A stretch of 64,000 bases of DNA from Sipunculus nudus (GCA_026874595.1 CM049313.1:38840659-38904658), one strand, 5' to 3'; counted from the stretch's first letter, positions 11,873 through 23,368 are shown. A program made the numbers and translations. Notes: generated by a model not told the origin, from the letters alone.

Positions 11873-13521
11873 GTTTGGGCTGTATTACTAAAACACTAAT
11901 GGCGGCATGCATATTTGTTTTAAATATTTAATTCCTGTTTTAAATTACATTAAATTTAAGACAGGTCTGAGTACTAGGAATTAATATTTAATTAGATACA
12001 CCTACTGTTGAGAAAAGTGTTCCGCTCTCACATATCTGTGTTTTGAACCTCAAATCTAAATAACAGAAAAAAAAAACACGCTTTAAGCTAATATGAAAGA
12101 AGGTGGTAACCATAATACAAATTTGTATTTTGGATGCCCCTTCTGAGTAAAGGAGATGTGTCTTCTTAAATATTAGTATGGCGATATTAATCGACCGGTC
12201 TTCTTCCTCTAATGGTGATGTTCTTTGAAAAAAAAACACAGATTAGATAATATCAGGATGACCCGAGAAAACTTAAGCAACATTTGACCTTCACTGTTAA
12301 ATTTTATGCCTTGAACAAAAAAGTGTCATCTTAAATTTTAAAGTTCTTGTGAGGACGACTTTGGGTGTGCAAATTATTCGTATATATATATCATTATTTG
12401 GTTGGACCAAAATAAGATTATTTACATCTTGAATTTAGGCCATAACAGTTGCAAAAAAATAACTTATTAGAATGTATAATTAATCTTAATGAAAATGAAA
12501 AAAGACATGCATCACAAGACATTGATGCTTAAGGTGACCACCCCTGTCTCATGGAAGCAGTATCATGTGGCGACAAGTAAGGCTATCTGTCTGGAGCAAA
12601 GCTGAAGTTTGTCTGTATGTTTTGTTAATAAGAGTGGGGGATGATTTAAGGTTGACATATATTGTTGTATAACTATTAAAACAGCTCCAGAAGGGATGCA
12701 ATAAAATCTCGTAATTTGTTCTGACTCATATATGCAAGTAAGGGTAATTGTTTTGTTAATGGAAACGGCAATTTATGATTTACACAGTACCAATTGTCAT
12801 CTGGGAAACTCTTCTTTAGCAACTCTTTTTAGCAACACATTAAATTCATTATACAAGTAAGTTCATTATACCTCTAGCTAGTTTTCATGATTCTAGTTCT
12901 AAATAATAAAGTAAATCAATTTTATTTATGAGCCCTTATCATTTTTTTATAATCCCTGTTTGGAGAACTAATTAATTGTTCACGAATTACCTTTATTGCT
13001 GCGGTATGAAGATTAATATATATAGATTTTTTTCGAGAAAGCACCGAACAATCGCGGTTTGGTCATAAACAAGACAGTGTGGTCAGATCTTTCATAGGAA
13101 TGTTAAAGATAAACAAGACTTCTTTATATTTTTTAAAGAATTCGAACCATTTTTCATACAAATAACTAGTCATGAATAAATTTCATTATAATTTTACCTT
13201 TTGATTTTTTTTTATTTTGATTTTTGAAAAGTCGTACATTTTATTTGAAAACATCAATCAAACCCGTTTTTCAAATTTACAGGTTGAAAGGAAGATTTTT
13301 ATAGCAATCAGGTAATTAAATTGGTAATGGAATTTCTGCCTAAACGCCGGAAAGTAATAATGAATGCTGTAACAGTCTTGCTCTTCAGCTGTAGGAAAAA
13401 ATAAGTGAGCCGAGAAGAACTGGGAACTTTGATGTCACTTTTTATACTTAACATACAACTCGAAAACTATTGAAGACACCTGCAGTAAAACTTTCCACAT
13501 CACTTGCATACGTCGTTAATG

Positions 13522-13946
13522 GCCGTATCCGCACTTGATTCGCGTCTAAACCGGATTATACTCAATCGGTTTGATTTAGTCTCGAAGTAGTAAGCCTTGC
13601 ACCCGCACCGTAGTTTGCTTAACAAAAGCATAAATCAGTTTATTCAACACATTGCTGATTCGTAATCCGATTAAGGCGTGCAACGAAGCACTCTTTCGCG
13701 CGACGCGTTCTTGGACAGCATGAAGGGAAGCGATCAAGGCCTTTTGCTGAAACTGGAGCTCACTCGGACTAGAAGCGGATTTTTTGTACGCACTAGAAAC
13801 CAGTTTACTGTAAACGTGACTCAAAAATCCGGACTACTGCAGACCGCCTTTCAAGTGTACTACATTTGGAACTTATGCGTATTAGTGGCCTAGTGCGGAG
13901 AGTAAATCGATTCACAATCCGGATTATTTGCTAGTGCGGAAACGGC
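13522..13946. mobile_element. TIR element (MITE-like), 425 bp
   Basis: The left end GCCGTATCCGCACT and the right end AGTGCGGAAACGGC are inverted repeats with one mismatch, and longer internal segments around AATCCGGATT also pair. Flanking AATG on the left and AAATG on the right may be a short target-site duplication. The interior has no transposase-like frame, so this is probably a non-autonomous DNA transposon. Superfamily not assigned. Confidence 0.55.
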
Positions 13947-14238
13947 AAATGACTCAGCTCACTACATTTGAGCTCCCTTGACGTAAAGGGTTGCGGAAAT
14001 GCGCAGAAACAAACGGTACATAATGAATCAGCTTGGTGTACTTATTCTTACATTATGAAATCAGCTCGATTAACTTATTATACATTATGAAATCAGCCCG
14101 ATGTTTTTATCTTTACATTTTTATAATGACAAATATAAAAAAATATACTGGTTGTTTAATTTTGAAAAAAAAAAATATGAGCGTTTTATCATATCAAGGG
14201 TACGTTTATCTCTGTTATTCTTTTATGCATTATTTTAG

Positions 14239-14517
14239 GTTTACCAGATGTAGAAATGGAGTCATTTCCATTGGAAGTGAAAGTGGGCGATAATATCACG
14301 TTAAATTGTACCGGAAATGGGTTTCCGGAAACATCTGTCACTTGGATTCCTCCTAAATCTGCCGCAGTAAGGCCCCAGCCGTTGATACGTCACCATGGAA
14401 ATATGACGTCATCGACTCTGACCTGGCAAGTTCGCCCACAGGATCATGGGATATGGGGCTGTTCAGTTGAGAATTTGGCCGGCAAGGCGGGGACAACAAG
14501 ACATATAATTGTCTCAT
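14239..14517 (+). CDS. Trk: Trk exon: first Ig-like domain
   Basis: Acceptor tattttag and donor gtgagt. With the carried A it begins SLPDVEMESFPLEV and encodes a full Ig C2-type domain. It has VGDNITLNCTGNGFP with the B-strand Cys, TSVTWIPP with the core Trp, and DHGIWGCSVENLAG with the F-strand Cys in place of the usual DxGxYxC (Trp replaces Tyr). Two NxS/T sites (NIT, NCT) near the start and NMT further on could carry N-glycans. It corresponds to Trk domain 4. The internal ATG is not a start; the preceding exon joins in frame. Confidence 0.93.
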
Positions 14518-14589
14518 GTGAGTAAATGTTATTACATCAAGCTTATAAAACGATAATCTCCTGTAATTTTAAAGGTCTTTCTCATCCTT

Positions 14590-14666
<77 letters not shown>

Positions 14667-14775
14667 ATGTATGTATATTTATAAGTGTTAACAACAAGAA
14701 AAATTATAAGCCTGCTTTATTGTGTTATTTCAGTGCATATACCGGATACCTATCTTTAGTCTTGATTACTTTCAG
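14518..14775 (+). other. Trk intron (258 bp) with CT/TA microsatellite
   Basis: Short intron, donor gtgagt and acceptor gattactttcag, containing a (CT)n tract at about 14590-14628 running into (AT)n to about 14656 and then a GT/GTAT tail. No other feature. Confidence 0.85.
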
Positions 14776-15063
14776 CGTCACCAGAAATATTGAGATTAAG
14801 TCTAGATAAAAAGAGTTCCTGGTGCTTACATTACCAATTACGAGGCTGGCCGCAACCTAATGTCACATGGTACAAAGATGGTCGACCGCTGTGGATTGTG
14901 GGCAGGTTAGATCATCGTGTCCGGCGGGTTAAAAATAACATGTTGGGATGTCTTGCGATAACGTCTCCAACGCTGAAGGATAACGGGAATTATACCCTCA
15001 TAGTTACGAACGACGAGGGGTCCACTAACAGGACGATACTAGCCAAGCTGATCAACCCTCCAG
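14776..15063 (+). CDS. Trk: Trk exon: second Ig-like domain (ligand-binding d5 type)
   Basis: Starts TCG|TCA after tttcag and runs to NPP-G at donor gtaaaa. The domain shows SSWCLHY near its start, WPQPNVTWYKDGRPL, NNMLGCLAITSPT and DNGNYTLIVTNDEG. The F-strand position is Thr (NYTL) and not Cys, while two other cysteines (WC and GCL) lie where vertebrate Trk d5 makes its unusual surface disulfide between neighbouring strands. This fingerprint is specific to the Trk neurotrophin-binding Ig domain. Several NxT sites (NVT, NYT, NRT) may be glycosylated. The 3' end of the exon is the seed of the minisatellite in the next intron. Confidence 0.94.
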
Positions 15064-15970
15064 GTAAAAAAATACAAGCCAAGCTGGTCAACCCTCCAGG
15101 TAAAACAAATATAAGCCAAGCTGGTCAACTCTCCAGGTAAAATTATATCAAACCTCCAGGAAAAATAAAACAGGTTAACTCACCTACCAGGAAAAAAATA
15201 CAAGCCACGCTTGTCAACCTTTCAGGTAAAAAAAACTGCACGCCAAGCTGGTCAACCTTCCCGGTAAATATTCAGGCCAAGCTGGTCAAACCTCCAGGTA
15301 AAAAAAAATTAAAAAAAAAAAAACAAGCTGATCAACCCTCCAGAAAAAAATACAAGCCAAGCTAGTCAACCCTTCAGGTAAAAATATACAAACGAATCCG
15401 GTCAACCCTTCAGGTAAAAAATATAGTCCAAGCTGGTCAATCCACCAGGTAAATAATACAGACACTTACCTACCAGGAAAAAATACATGCCACGTTTGTC
15501 AACCCTCCAGGTAAAAATATATCAATTCTCCAGGTAAAAAAAAGGTTAACTATCCAGGAAAAAAATACAAGCCATGCTGGTCAACCTCCCAGGTAAAAAT
15601 ATATCAATCCTCGAGGTAAAAATACAGGTTAACTAACCTACAAGGAAATAAAAATACAAGCCACGCTTGTCAACCCCCCAGGTTTAAAATACAAGCCAAG
15701 CTGGTCAACCCTCCAGGTAAAAAATACAAGCCAAGCTGGTAAAATAATAAAGGTCAACCCCCAGAAAAAAATATAACAACCCTCCACTACAAAATAACAG
15801 GTTAACGTGTAAAAAATACAGGCTAGGCCGGTCAATCGCCCAGGTAAAACAATCCAGGTCAACCCTTAAGGTAAAATAATACAGGTCACTCTTCTTGGTA
15901 AAATATTTCAGTCACGCCTTCCAGGTAAAATAGTATGGTGAAACGGGCCAACTTAGCAGGTAAAATAATC
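15038..15970 (+). repeat. Minisatellite copied from the exon 3' end and its splice donor
   Basis: The last 25 bases of the exon plus the start of the intron (AGCCAAGCTG...CCCTCCAG|GTAAAA) are repeated about 20 to 25 times with units of roughly 35-40 bp. Most copies keep GCCAAGCTGGTCAAC followed by CCAGGTAAA, so the array is a chain of 5' splice sites. The first copies are closest to the exon and the array decays toward 15970. Donor-like sites include 15064, 15100 and 15137. The second is 36 nt downstream of the first and therefore in frame. Confidence 0.88.
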
Positions 15971-16830
15971 TAGGGATCAAATGGATCATGGTACTAAATT
16001 CAACTTTTTTTGCTTTGATAATTGGCCGAACCCCTCACCCCTTTCGCCAATCCCTCTAACCCCTTTCGCCAATCCCCCTTTTTTTCTGCACATAAATTGC
16101 TCGCGTAAGTTGCTTCATACAAGAATATACTTAAGCAATATTGGTAATACTTACAGAATAGAATAATCAAGCAGTTACATCACTTTTAAATTCTGACGAC
16201 ATGCTGTTGTTTTACTATAAAACCTACAATATTTATTTACGGTGCTTATCCAAAAGTCTGTTTCTGGCGCCGATATCGTGTCAGAAAATGTTAAAGAGTC
16301 GATGGTTTAAATACTTTTCTTGTGGGTAAAGGATCCCACCCTGTGCTGAGAGAAGTCTGGCCCGCGGTCTGTATGACCTTTACGCTCCCTGTAAGTCTCC
16401 TGACAAAATTAAACTTGGCGAGCCTCGCTTTCTGTGTCCACAGAGTTCACGGCATGAGATCATTCACAAAGTAAAGCGACCTTTACTGATGAAAAGGACA
16501 CCGGGAGACATGTAGGCGCTTTCTTTTAAATAAAACCACATCCATCTAACCGCCAAAGCCTGGGCTTTCAATTTCATTCAGTATCAGTGTTTTTTTTTTT
16601 AATGCAGAATATTTAGACTTTCTAGACAGGATGTGACGTCATTACTGATTAGTTAACAAAATGAGAATGAAACATAATAAAAAGATGTCGCATGCATAAA
16701 TTGTGTGTCCATGATATAGTGATATAATTAATTGGTGAGTTTGTCTTCATGATCAATGGTTTTATTGGTTAATTTTCTAATGCAGAACCCCTTACACTGG
16801 ATTACAGCTGATTGGTCAGTATGTCATATG

Positions 16831-16834
<4 letters not shown>

Positions 16835-16878
<44 letters not shown>
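16835..16878. repeat. (TA)n microsatellite
   Basis: About 22 TA dinucleotides inside the Trk intron. Confidence 0.95.
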
Positions 16879-16880
<2 letters not shown>

Positions 16881-16989
16881 TCCTACAATGTTAGTTTATT
16901 CTTACACAGAATTCATTATATATAGATATCTCTGCTCATTGTGATTATCTTTATTATATACGATACGCCGCCTTCTCATAGGTCAGGTT

Positions 16990-17130
16990 CACTCATGCAT
17001 AATCCTTGGTATAAAATACCGTATTTGTTAATTTCCTCATGCACAATAAATCTGATCGGTTCGTTTCCTCATGCATAATTAATCTGATTTGTTAGTTTCC
17101 TCATGAATAATAACATAGAAGAAATCCTGG
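16990..17130 (+). repeat. Short tandem repeat, about 32-bp unit
   Basis: TTTCCTCATG followed by CATAAT/CACAAT/AATAAT and a (T)CTGAT(C/T)GGTT-like segment occurs near 17032, 17064 and 17096, with a weaker copy at about 16990. The ATGCATAAT core is POU-factor-like, but no function can be inferred from that alone. Confidence 0.5.
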
Positions 17131-17307
17131 TGGTTCGTATCCTGCAGCATTATTCTTAACACCTGTTTTTATCTTATCTTTGGTCACCATAGCACGTCTT
17201 TGTTTATGAATTTTAAAAAAGTATATCGTTTTGAATTACCGTTTTGGTTTTAACATAATCATAAATATAAGATAATATTCTGTTTCATATATATTTTGTG
17301 ATTTAAG

Positions 17308-17420
17308 ATGTCGTGCGAGGAATTCCAAAATGGCGGCCGCAACTCCACATGACAACGAGGCTGGTGGCTACAGCCCCGGATGTAACCGTGAGACCAGAGT
17401 CTCACTCTACCCCTATATGG
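17308..17420 (+). CDS. Trk: Trk exon: extracellular juxtamembrane linker
   Basis: A 113-bp exon with acceptor gtgatttaag and donor gtatgt. It joins G|AT (Asp) and reads VVRGIPKWRPQL through ATAPDVTVRPESH to TPIW, a polar, Pro-rich stretch with no domain, which fits the poorly conserved linker between Ig d5 and the membrane in Trks. The main argument is phase: the preceding exon ends in phase 1 and the transmembrane exon begins in phase 0, so an exon of length 3n+2 is needed between them, and this one fits. Sequence conservation cannot be judged, so confidence is lower than for the other exons. Confidence 0.7.
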
Positions 17421-18824
17421 GTATGTACTGCTTAATTACAGTTTGTAAACAAGTAGCACCGGGAATGGTGACTCGTATTTTAATGCTATCATAAATGATC
17501 AAATACTGATCGCGTGATATGAATATGGTTTGTCTTTACATGATATTTCGGGATGTTTGGATATATTTTTCGTCACTACTCGCACATACAAATTATGAAA
17601 CTGACATCTAAAGACTACTATAAAAAGAAGTAAGAGGAAATTAAGATATTATTTTAAGAAAAGTCTTGCAGGTTGAACTTTAGTGATTTGGTCATGCGCA
17701 AGAGGTAAAATAAACTATATTTAGAGAACAACAATGACATGGTGTCCGTTTTCTCTCATCAATTCTCATCAAGGAAGCCCTTCCAAATGACCTACGACCT
17801 TGGTCTTGGATGTTGGTTACTGGATTCCTGATTAAGCTGGTAGGGAACAATTTTATCCGACATTGAGTGACCTCCTTTTGTCCTGGTATAGTAGTGCTAA
17901 CCAGACACCAGTTAATATCCAATATATCTCAAATTATTTTAAAAGTCTAAGTGGAACGGATTACAAGTATCACATATTAATATACAGAATATTGATCAAA
18001 TATAACCTTGAAGGTTAAGATATTGCTTATCTTCAATTGTTCTTATCCTAGGACGACAAGATATTCAGGGACTCGGCGTCTGGCTTACAATCAGCTAAAA
18101 TCGAAATACACTTCCTTCCTTGTGGAAAATTAATGATCATCATGCTTATGTATACGTTTGAGTGTTCAAACTTAATATTATTTATATAAATGTAAAGTAA
18201 TTATATAAATAAAAAATGGTTATATTATAATCATGATTGAAGAGACCGACTGCTTTCACATACTGAAGAATATTCTGTTCCTTTTCACTTTTAAAGTATT
18301 CAGTTGAAATGAAGTAAATGGTGGCATTGATAAAGTAGCATTAATTAATTAAAATTTGTCTTAAAGATTTATAAATCAGAATCGTGTCTGAGAACAAGTT
18401 ACTAATATAAAGCTATAGCATTTGTCTGTTTATTTGCATTGTCTATTGACTGAGGGTAATACATATGATATTTTAGAATACAGTTTAGCTGTTTGAACCC
18501 TGACATAGTGATACGGACACCATGCGTATAGAGGTTTTATAGACATGATAAATATCTAGGGTAAGATCAAATTACACTTTCTGCCGGAGGCTGATCAATC
18601 CGGACCTGACTTCCCCCAGGTTAATGCTTGGACGATGAGATGGCATTGATCCCGATAGTCACTTCATACAGCGAGATGACAGCCATGAGAGAGAGGCGGC
18701 AACTGTTAACTATAGTCCCGGAAAGCTAAAGCAAATTTTAATATCAAATATTTATCCATGGAGAGGTGGTCTCTAATAATCACTTCGATGAAGTCAGTGA
18801 TATATTTTGATTCTTTTTTAACAG
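17421..18824 (+). other. Trk intron (1.4 kb), nothing recognised
   Basis: Donor gtatgt, acceptor ttctttttttaacag. AT-rich unique-looking sequence without repeats, TIRs or open frames that I can support. Confidence 0.65.
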
Positions 18825-19086
18825 GTATTGGTGGCGCTCCCTATAACGGCTACTCTGGCGCTGCTGCTGGTGGGGGCCTCTGTGTGGGTGTATTATGTCA
18901 GGAGACGCCAGGGACAACACAAATTTAAGAGCATCGTGGCTTGGCAGGCGAGGAGCGGCAGTCTGTTCTCTGACGGTGACAGTGGAGCTTTAAACATTGA
19001 CCAGCTCACCCGAGAGATGATGCCTCTAAACGGGGCAGCCCTGGTGGATAACCCTCACTACAGCATCCATCATCCCGCACCTTCAA
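18825..19086 (+). CDS. Trk: Trk exon: transmembrane segment and NPxY docking site
   Basis: After ttaacag the frame reads a strongly hydrophobic segment of about 23 residues (codons 1-23, ending VWVYYV) stopped by the basic RRRQGQHKFK, the usual cytoplasmic stop-transfer. About 50 residues later comes ALVDNPHYSIHHP. NPHY (codons at 19050-19061) sits where vertebrate Trks have NPQY, the tyrosine that recruits Shc and FRS2 PTB domains. The exon ends TCA|A at gtaggc; A+CG then makes Thr in the kinase exon. Read-through of this donor meets TAA within six codons (19101-19103). The donor lacks the usual G at -1 and is copied in the satellite that follows. Confidence 0.92.
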
Positions 19087-22000
19087 GTAGGCGTCTTCAC
19101 TAACCACTACATCCATCATCCCACATCTCCAAGTAGGCGTCGTTAACTGACACCCAGCATCCCGCCCCTCTACCACATACATCATCACGCACCTCCATGT
19201 AGGCGTCATTCACTAACAACTGTATCCAGTATCCCACATCTCCAAGTAGGCGTCATTAACTGACACCCAGCATCCTGCCCCTCTACCACAAACATTATCA
19301 CGCATCTCCATGTAGGCGTCATTTAATATACATCCAGATCACACATCCAACACCTCCAAATAGGCGTCATTGAATTAACATCCAGAGCAATCATCCAACA
19401 CCTCCAAATAGGCGTCATTTAATATACATCCAGATCAATCATCCAACACCTCCAAGTAGGCGTCATTAAATTAACATCCAGAGCAATCATCCAACACCTC
19501 CAAATAGGCGTCATTTAATTAACATCAAGATCAATCAGCCAACACCTCCAAGTAGGCGTCATTTAATTTACATCCTGATCAATCAGCCATCACCTCCAAG
19601 TAGGCGTCATTTAATTAACATCAAGATCAATCAGCCAACACCTCCAAGTAGGCGTCATTTAATTAACATCCAGATCAATCAGCCAGCACCTCCAAGTAGG
19701 CGTCATTTAATTAACATCCAGATCAATCATCCAACACCTGCAAGTAGGCGTCATTTTATTAACATCCAGATCAATCAGCCAACACCTCCAGGTAGGCGTC
19801 ATTTAATTAACATCCAGATCAATCATCCAACACCTCCAAGTAGGCGTCATTTAATTAACATCCAGATCAATCAGCCAACACCTCCAAGTAGGCGTCATTT
19901 AATTTACATCCTGATCAATCATCCAACACCTCCAAGTAGGCGTCATTTAATTAACATCAAGATCAATCATCCAACACCTCTAAGTAGGCGTCATTTAATT
20001 AACATCAAGATCAATCAGCCAACACCTGCAAGTAGGCATCATTTAATTAACATCCAGATCAATCATCCAAGTAAGCGTTATTTAATTAACATCAAGATCA
20101 ATCAGCCAACACCTCCAAGTAGGCGTCATTTAATTTACATCAAGATCAATCAGCCAACACCTCCAAGTAGGCGTCATTTAATTAACATCAAGATCAATCA
20201 TCCAACACCTCCAAGTAGGCGTCATTTAATTAACATCAAGATCAATCAGCCAACACCTCCAAGTAGGCGTCATTTAATTAACATCCAGATCAATCAGCCA
20301 GCACCTCCAAGTAGGCGTCATTTTATTAACATCCAGATCAATCATCCAACACCTGCAAGTAGGCGTCATTTAATTAACATCCAGATCAATCAGCCAACAC
20401 CTCCAAGTAGGCGTCATTTAATTAACATCCAGATCAATCAGCCAGCACCTCCAAGTAGGCGTCATTTAATTAACATCAAGATCAATCATCCAACACCTGC
20501 AAGTAGGCGTCATTTAATTAACATCCAGATCAATCAGCCAACACCTCCAAGTAGGCGTCATTTAATTTACATCCTGATCAATCATCCAACACCTCCAAGT
20601 AGGCGTCATTTAATTAACATCCAGATCAATCATCCAACACCTCCAAGTAGGCGTCATTTAATTAACATCAAGATCAATCATCCAACACCTCCAAGTAGGC
20701 GTCATTTAATTAACATCAAGATCAATCATCCAACACCTCCAAGTAGGCGTCATTTAATTAACATCCAGATCAATCATCCAACTCCTCCAAGTAGGCGTCA
20801 TTTAATTAACATCCAGATCAATCAGCCAGCACCTCCAAGTAGGCGTCATTAAATAACATCCAGATCAATCATCCAACACCTCCAAGTAGGCGTCATTTAA
20901 TTTACATCCAGATCAATCAGCCAACATCTCCAAGTAGGCGTCATTTAATTAACATCCAGATCAATCATCAAACACCTCCAAGTAGGCGTCATTTAATAAA
21001 CATCCTGATCAATCATCCAACACCTCCAAGTAGGCGTCATTTAATTAACACCCAGATCAATAAGCCAACACCTCCAAGTAGGCGTCATTTAATTAACATC
21101 CAGATCAATCATCCAACACCTCCAAGTAGGCGTCATTTAATTAACATCAAGATCAATCAGCCAACACCTTCAAGTAGGCGTCATTTAATTTACATCGAGA
21201 TCAATCAGCCAACACCTCCAAGTAAGCGTCATTTAATTAACATCCAGATCATTCGTCCAACACCTCCAAGGAAGCGTCATATAATTAATATCCAGATCAA
21301 TCATCAAACAGCTCCAAGTAGGGGTCATTTAATTAATATCCAGATCAATCATCCCGCACCTCAAAGTAGGCGACTCTAATTAACATCCACATCAAGCATC
21401 CAGCTCCTTTACCACATCCATCATTCCGCAACTCCAAATAGGAGTCATAAACTAACATCTAGATCAATCATCCAACACCTCCAAGTATCAGTTATTCACT
21501 AACAACTGCATCAAGCATCCTGCAGCTCCAAGTAGGCATCATCAACTGACATCCACATCCATCATCCAACACCTCCAAGTAGGCGTCATGAAGTAACATC
21601 TAGCATCCAGCACCTCCAAGTAGGCGTCATTTACTAACATCCAGCATCCCACACCTCCAAGAAGCGTCATTAACTAATATCCAAATCCAGAATCCCACAC
21701 TTCTTAGAAGCATCATTAACTAAATCCCCACATCCAGCATCCCACACCTCTAAGAAACGTCACTCACTAATATCCACATCCAGCATCCCACACTTTTTGG
21801 AAGCGTCATTTACTAATCGCCACATCCAACGTCTCACACCTCTAAGAAGCGTCATTAACTAATATCCACATCAAGAAACCGACACCTCTAAGAAGTTTCC
21901 TTTACTAATATCCACATCCAGCATTCCTCACTTCTTAGAAGCGTCATTCACTTATATCCACATCCAGAATCCCACACTTCTTAGAAGCGTCATTAATTAA

Positions 22001-22830
22001 TATCCACATCCAGAATCCCACACCTCTAAGACGCGTCATTAACTTATATCCACATCCAGAATCCCACACTTCTTGGAAGCGTCATTAACTAATACCCACA
22101 TCCAGCAACCCACACCTCAAAGAAGCGTCATTAACTAATATCCAAATCCAGAATCCCACACTTCTTAGAAGCATCAATCACTTATATCCACATCCGGAAT
22201 CCCACACCTCTAAGAAGCGTCATTAACTAATATCCACATCCAGAATCCCACACCTCAAAGAAGCGTCATTAATTAATATCAACATCCAGAATCCCACACT
22301 TCTTAGAAGCGTCATTAACTAATATCCACATCCAGCATCCCACACCTCTAAAAAGCGTCATCAACTAATATCCACATCCAGAAACCCACACCTCAAAGAA
22401 GCGTCATTAACTAATATCCACATCCAGAATCCCACACTTCTTAGAAGCGTCATTAACTTATATACACATCCAGCATCCCACACCTCTAAAAAGCGTCATC
22501 AACTAATATCCACATCCAGAATCCAACACCTCAAAGAAGCGTCATTAACTAATATCCACATCCAGAATCCCACACTTCCTGAAAGCGTCATTAACTAATA
22601 TCACATCCAGCTCCCCACTGCTCCAAGTAGGCATCATTTACTGACAATTACATCCATCATCCCGCACCTCCAAATTGCATCATTTACTAACAGCCACATC
22701 CAACAGCCCACACCTATAAGTAGGCGTAATAAGGCGTCACTGACAACTACATCCAACATCCCCCTACTCCAAGTAGGTGTCATTAACTACAAACACATCC
22801 ATAATTCAGGGATTTTCTTATAAGGCTTCA
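19060..22830 (+). repeat. 48/46-bp satellite seeded by the Trk exon end and splice donor
   Basis: About 75 tandem units. The seed is the exon tail CATCCATCATCCCGCACC-T followed by CAA|GTAGGCGTC; near-copies start at 19110. The main block (about 19320-21400) has 48-bp units containing CACCTCCAAGTAGGCGTCAT, TTAATTAACATC and AGATCAATCA. A second block (about 21600-22620) has about 46-bp units with CTAAGAAGCGTCATTAACT and ATCCACATCCAG, in which the GT of the donor copy is lost (AAGTAGG became AAGAAG). Scattered degenerate units reach 22830. No open frame runs through it. Confidence 0.93.
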
Positions 22831-23049
22831 TCAACTTACAAACACATCCATAATTCATCGACTTTCTATTAAGCTAAGGTTTATCACCGCATAAAAAGGA
22901 GTGGTTAATTACACGTGTATCGGCCACAATTTCTGCTGAATGACATTTGTGTGATTAAGCTTTATTTAATTGATATTCTGTAAAGTTTCCAGCTGACAGT
23001 TTTTTTGTGTTGAGGCAGTTCAGGGAAAGGTTTCTCACAATGTCCACAC

Positions 23050-23106
<57 letters not shown>

Positions 23107-23368
23107 TTTGTTTTATTTATCCCTTTTTTATATATCCTTTGATCTTCAGTCATATTCAGTCCAAGAAATTACGGTTGACTAGCAATTCAATATCATGTAA
23201 ACTACAAAATTCTAATTTTTATGTATACAATTTTAAACAACTAGTAACATGACATGAGAGAAACAGCACAACATTTGGTTTAGGCTATACCTAATATAAT
23301 TTTATCGTCTATGCCATACCTGAGAGGCATTATGTAATTAACGTAATAAAACATCATTATTTTTTCAG
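22831..23368 (+). other. End of Trk intron before the kinase exons
   Basis: Unique AT-rich sequence after the satellite, with a TA microsatellite at 23058-23103. Acceptor is attttttcag. Confidence 0.7.
23058..23103. repeat. (TA)n microsatellite
   Basis: About 23 TA dinucleotides about 270 bp upstream of the first kinase exon. Confidence 0.95.

Larger units (their letters stand above)
11637..14238 (+). other. Trk intron (2.6 kb)
   Basis: Intron between the LRRCT and first Ig exons. It carries a GGATCC-ended inverted-repeat element (11671-11872) and a TIR element (13522-13946). The remaining sequence is AT-rich with poly-A/T runs and no recognised feature. Confidence 0.65.
15971..17307 (+). 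other. Remainder of Trk intron (1.3 kb)
   Basis: After the donor minisatellite the intron contains a C-rich CCCCTTTCGCCAATCC doublet (16029-16080), a TA tract at 16835-16878 and three or four short repeats around TTTCCTCATGCATAAT (about 16990-17130). The remainder is AT-rich with no coding signal. Confidence 0.6.

Noticed and set aside
19060-22830. CRISPR array
   Set aside because: Regular period but no unique spacers; the whole 48-bp unit is repeated and it sits in a eukaryotic intron.
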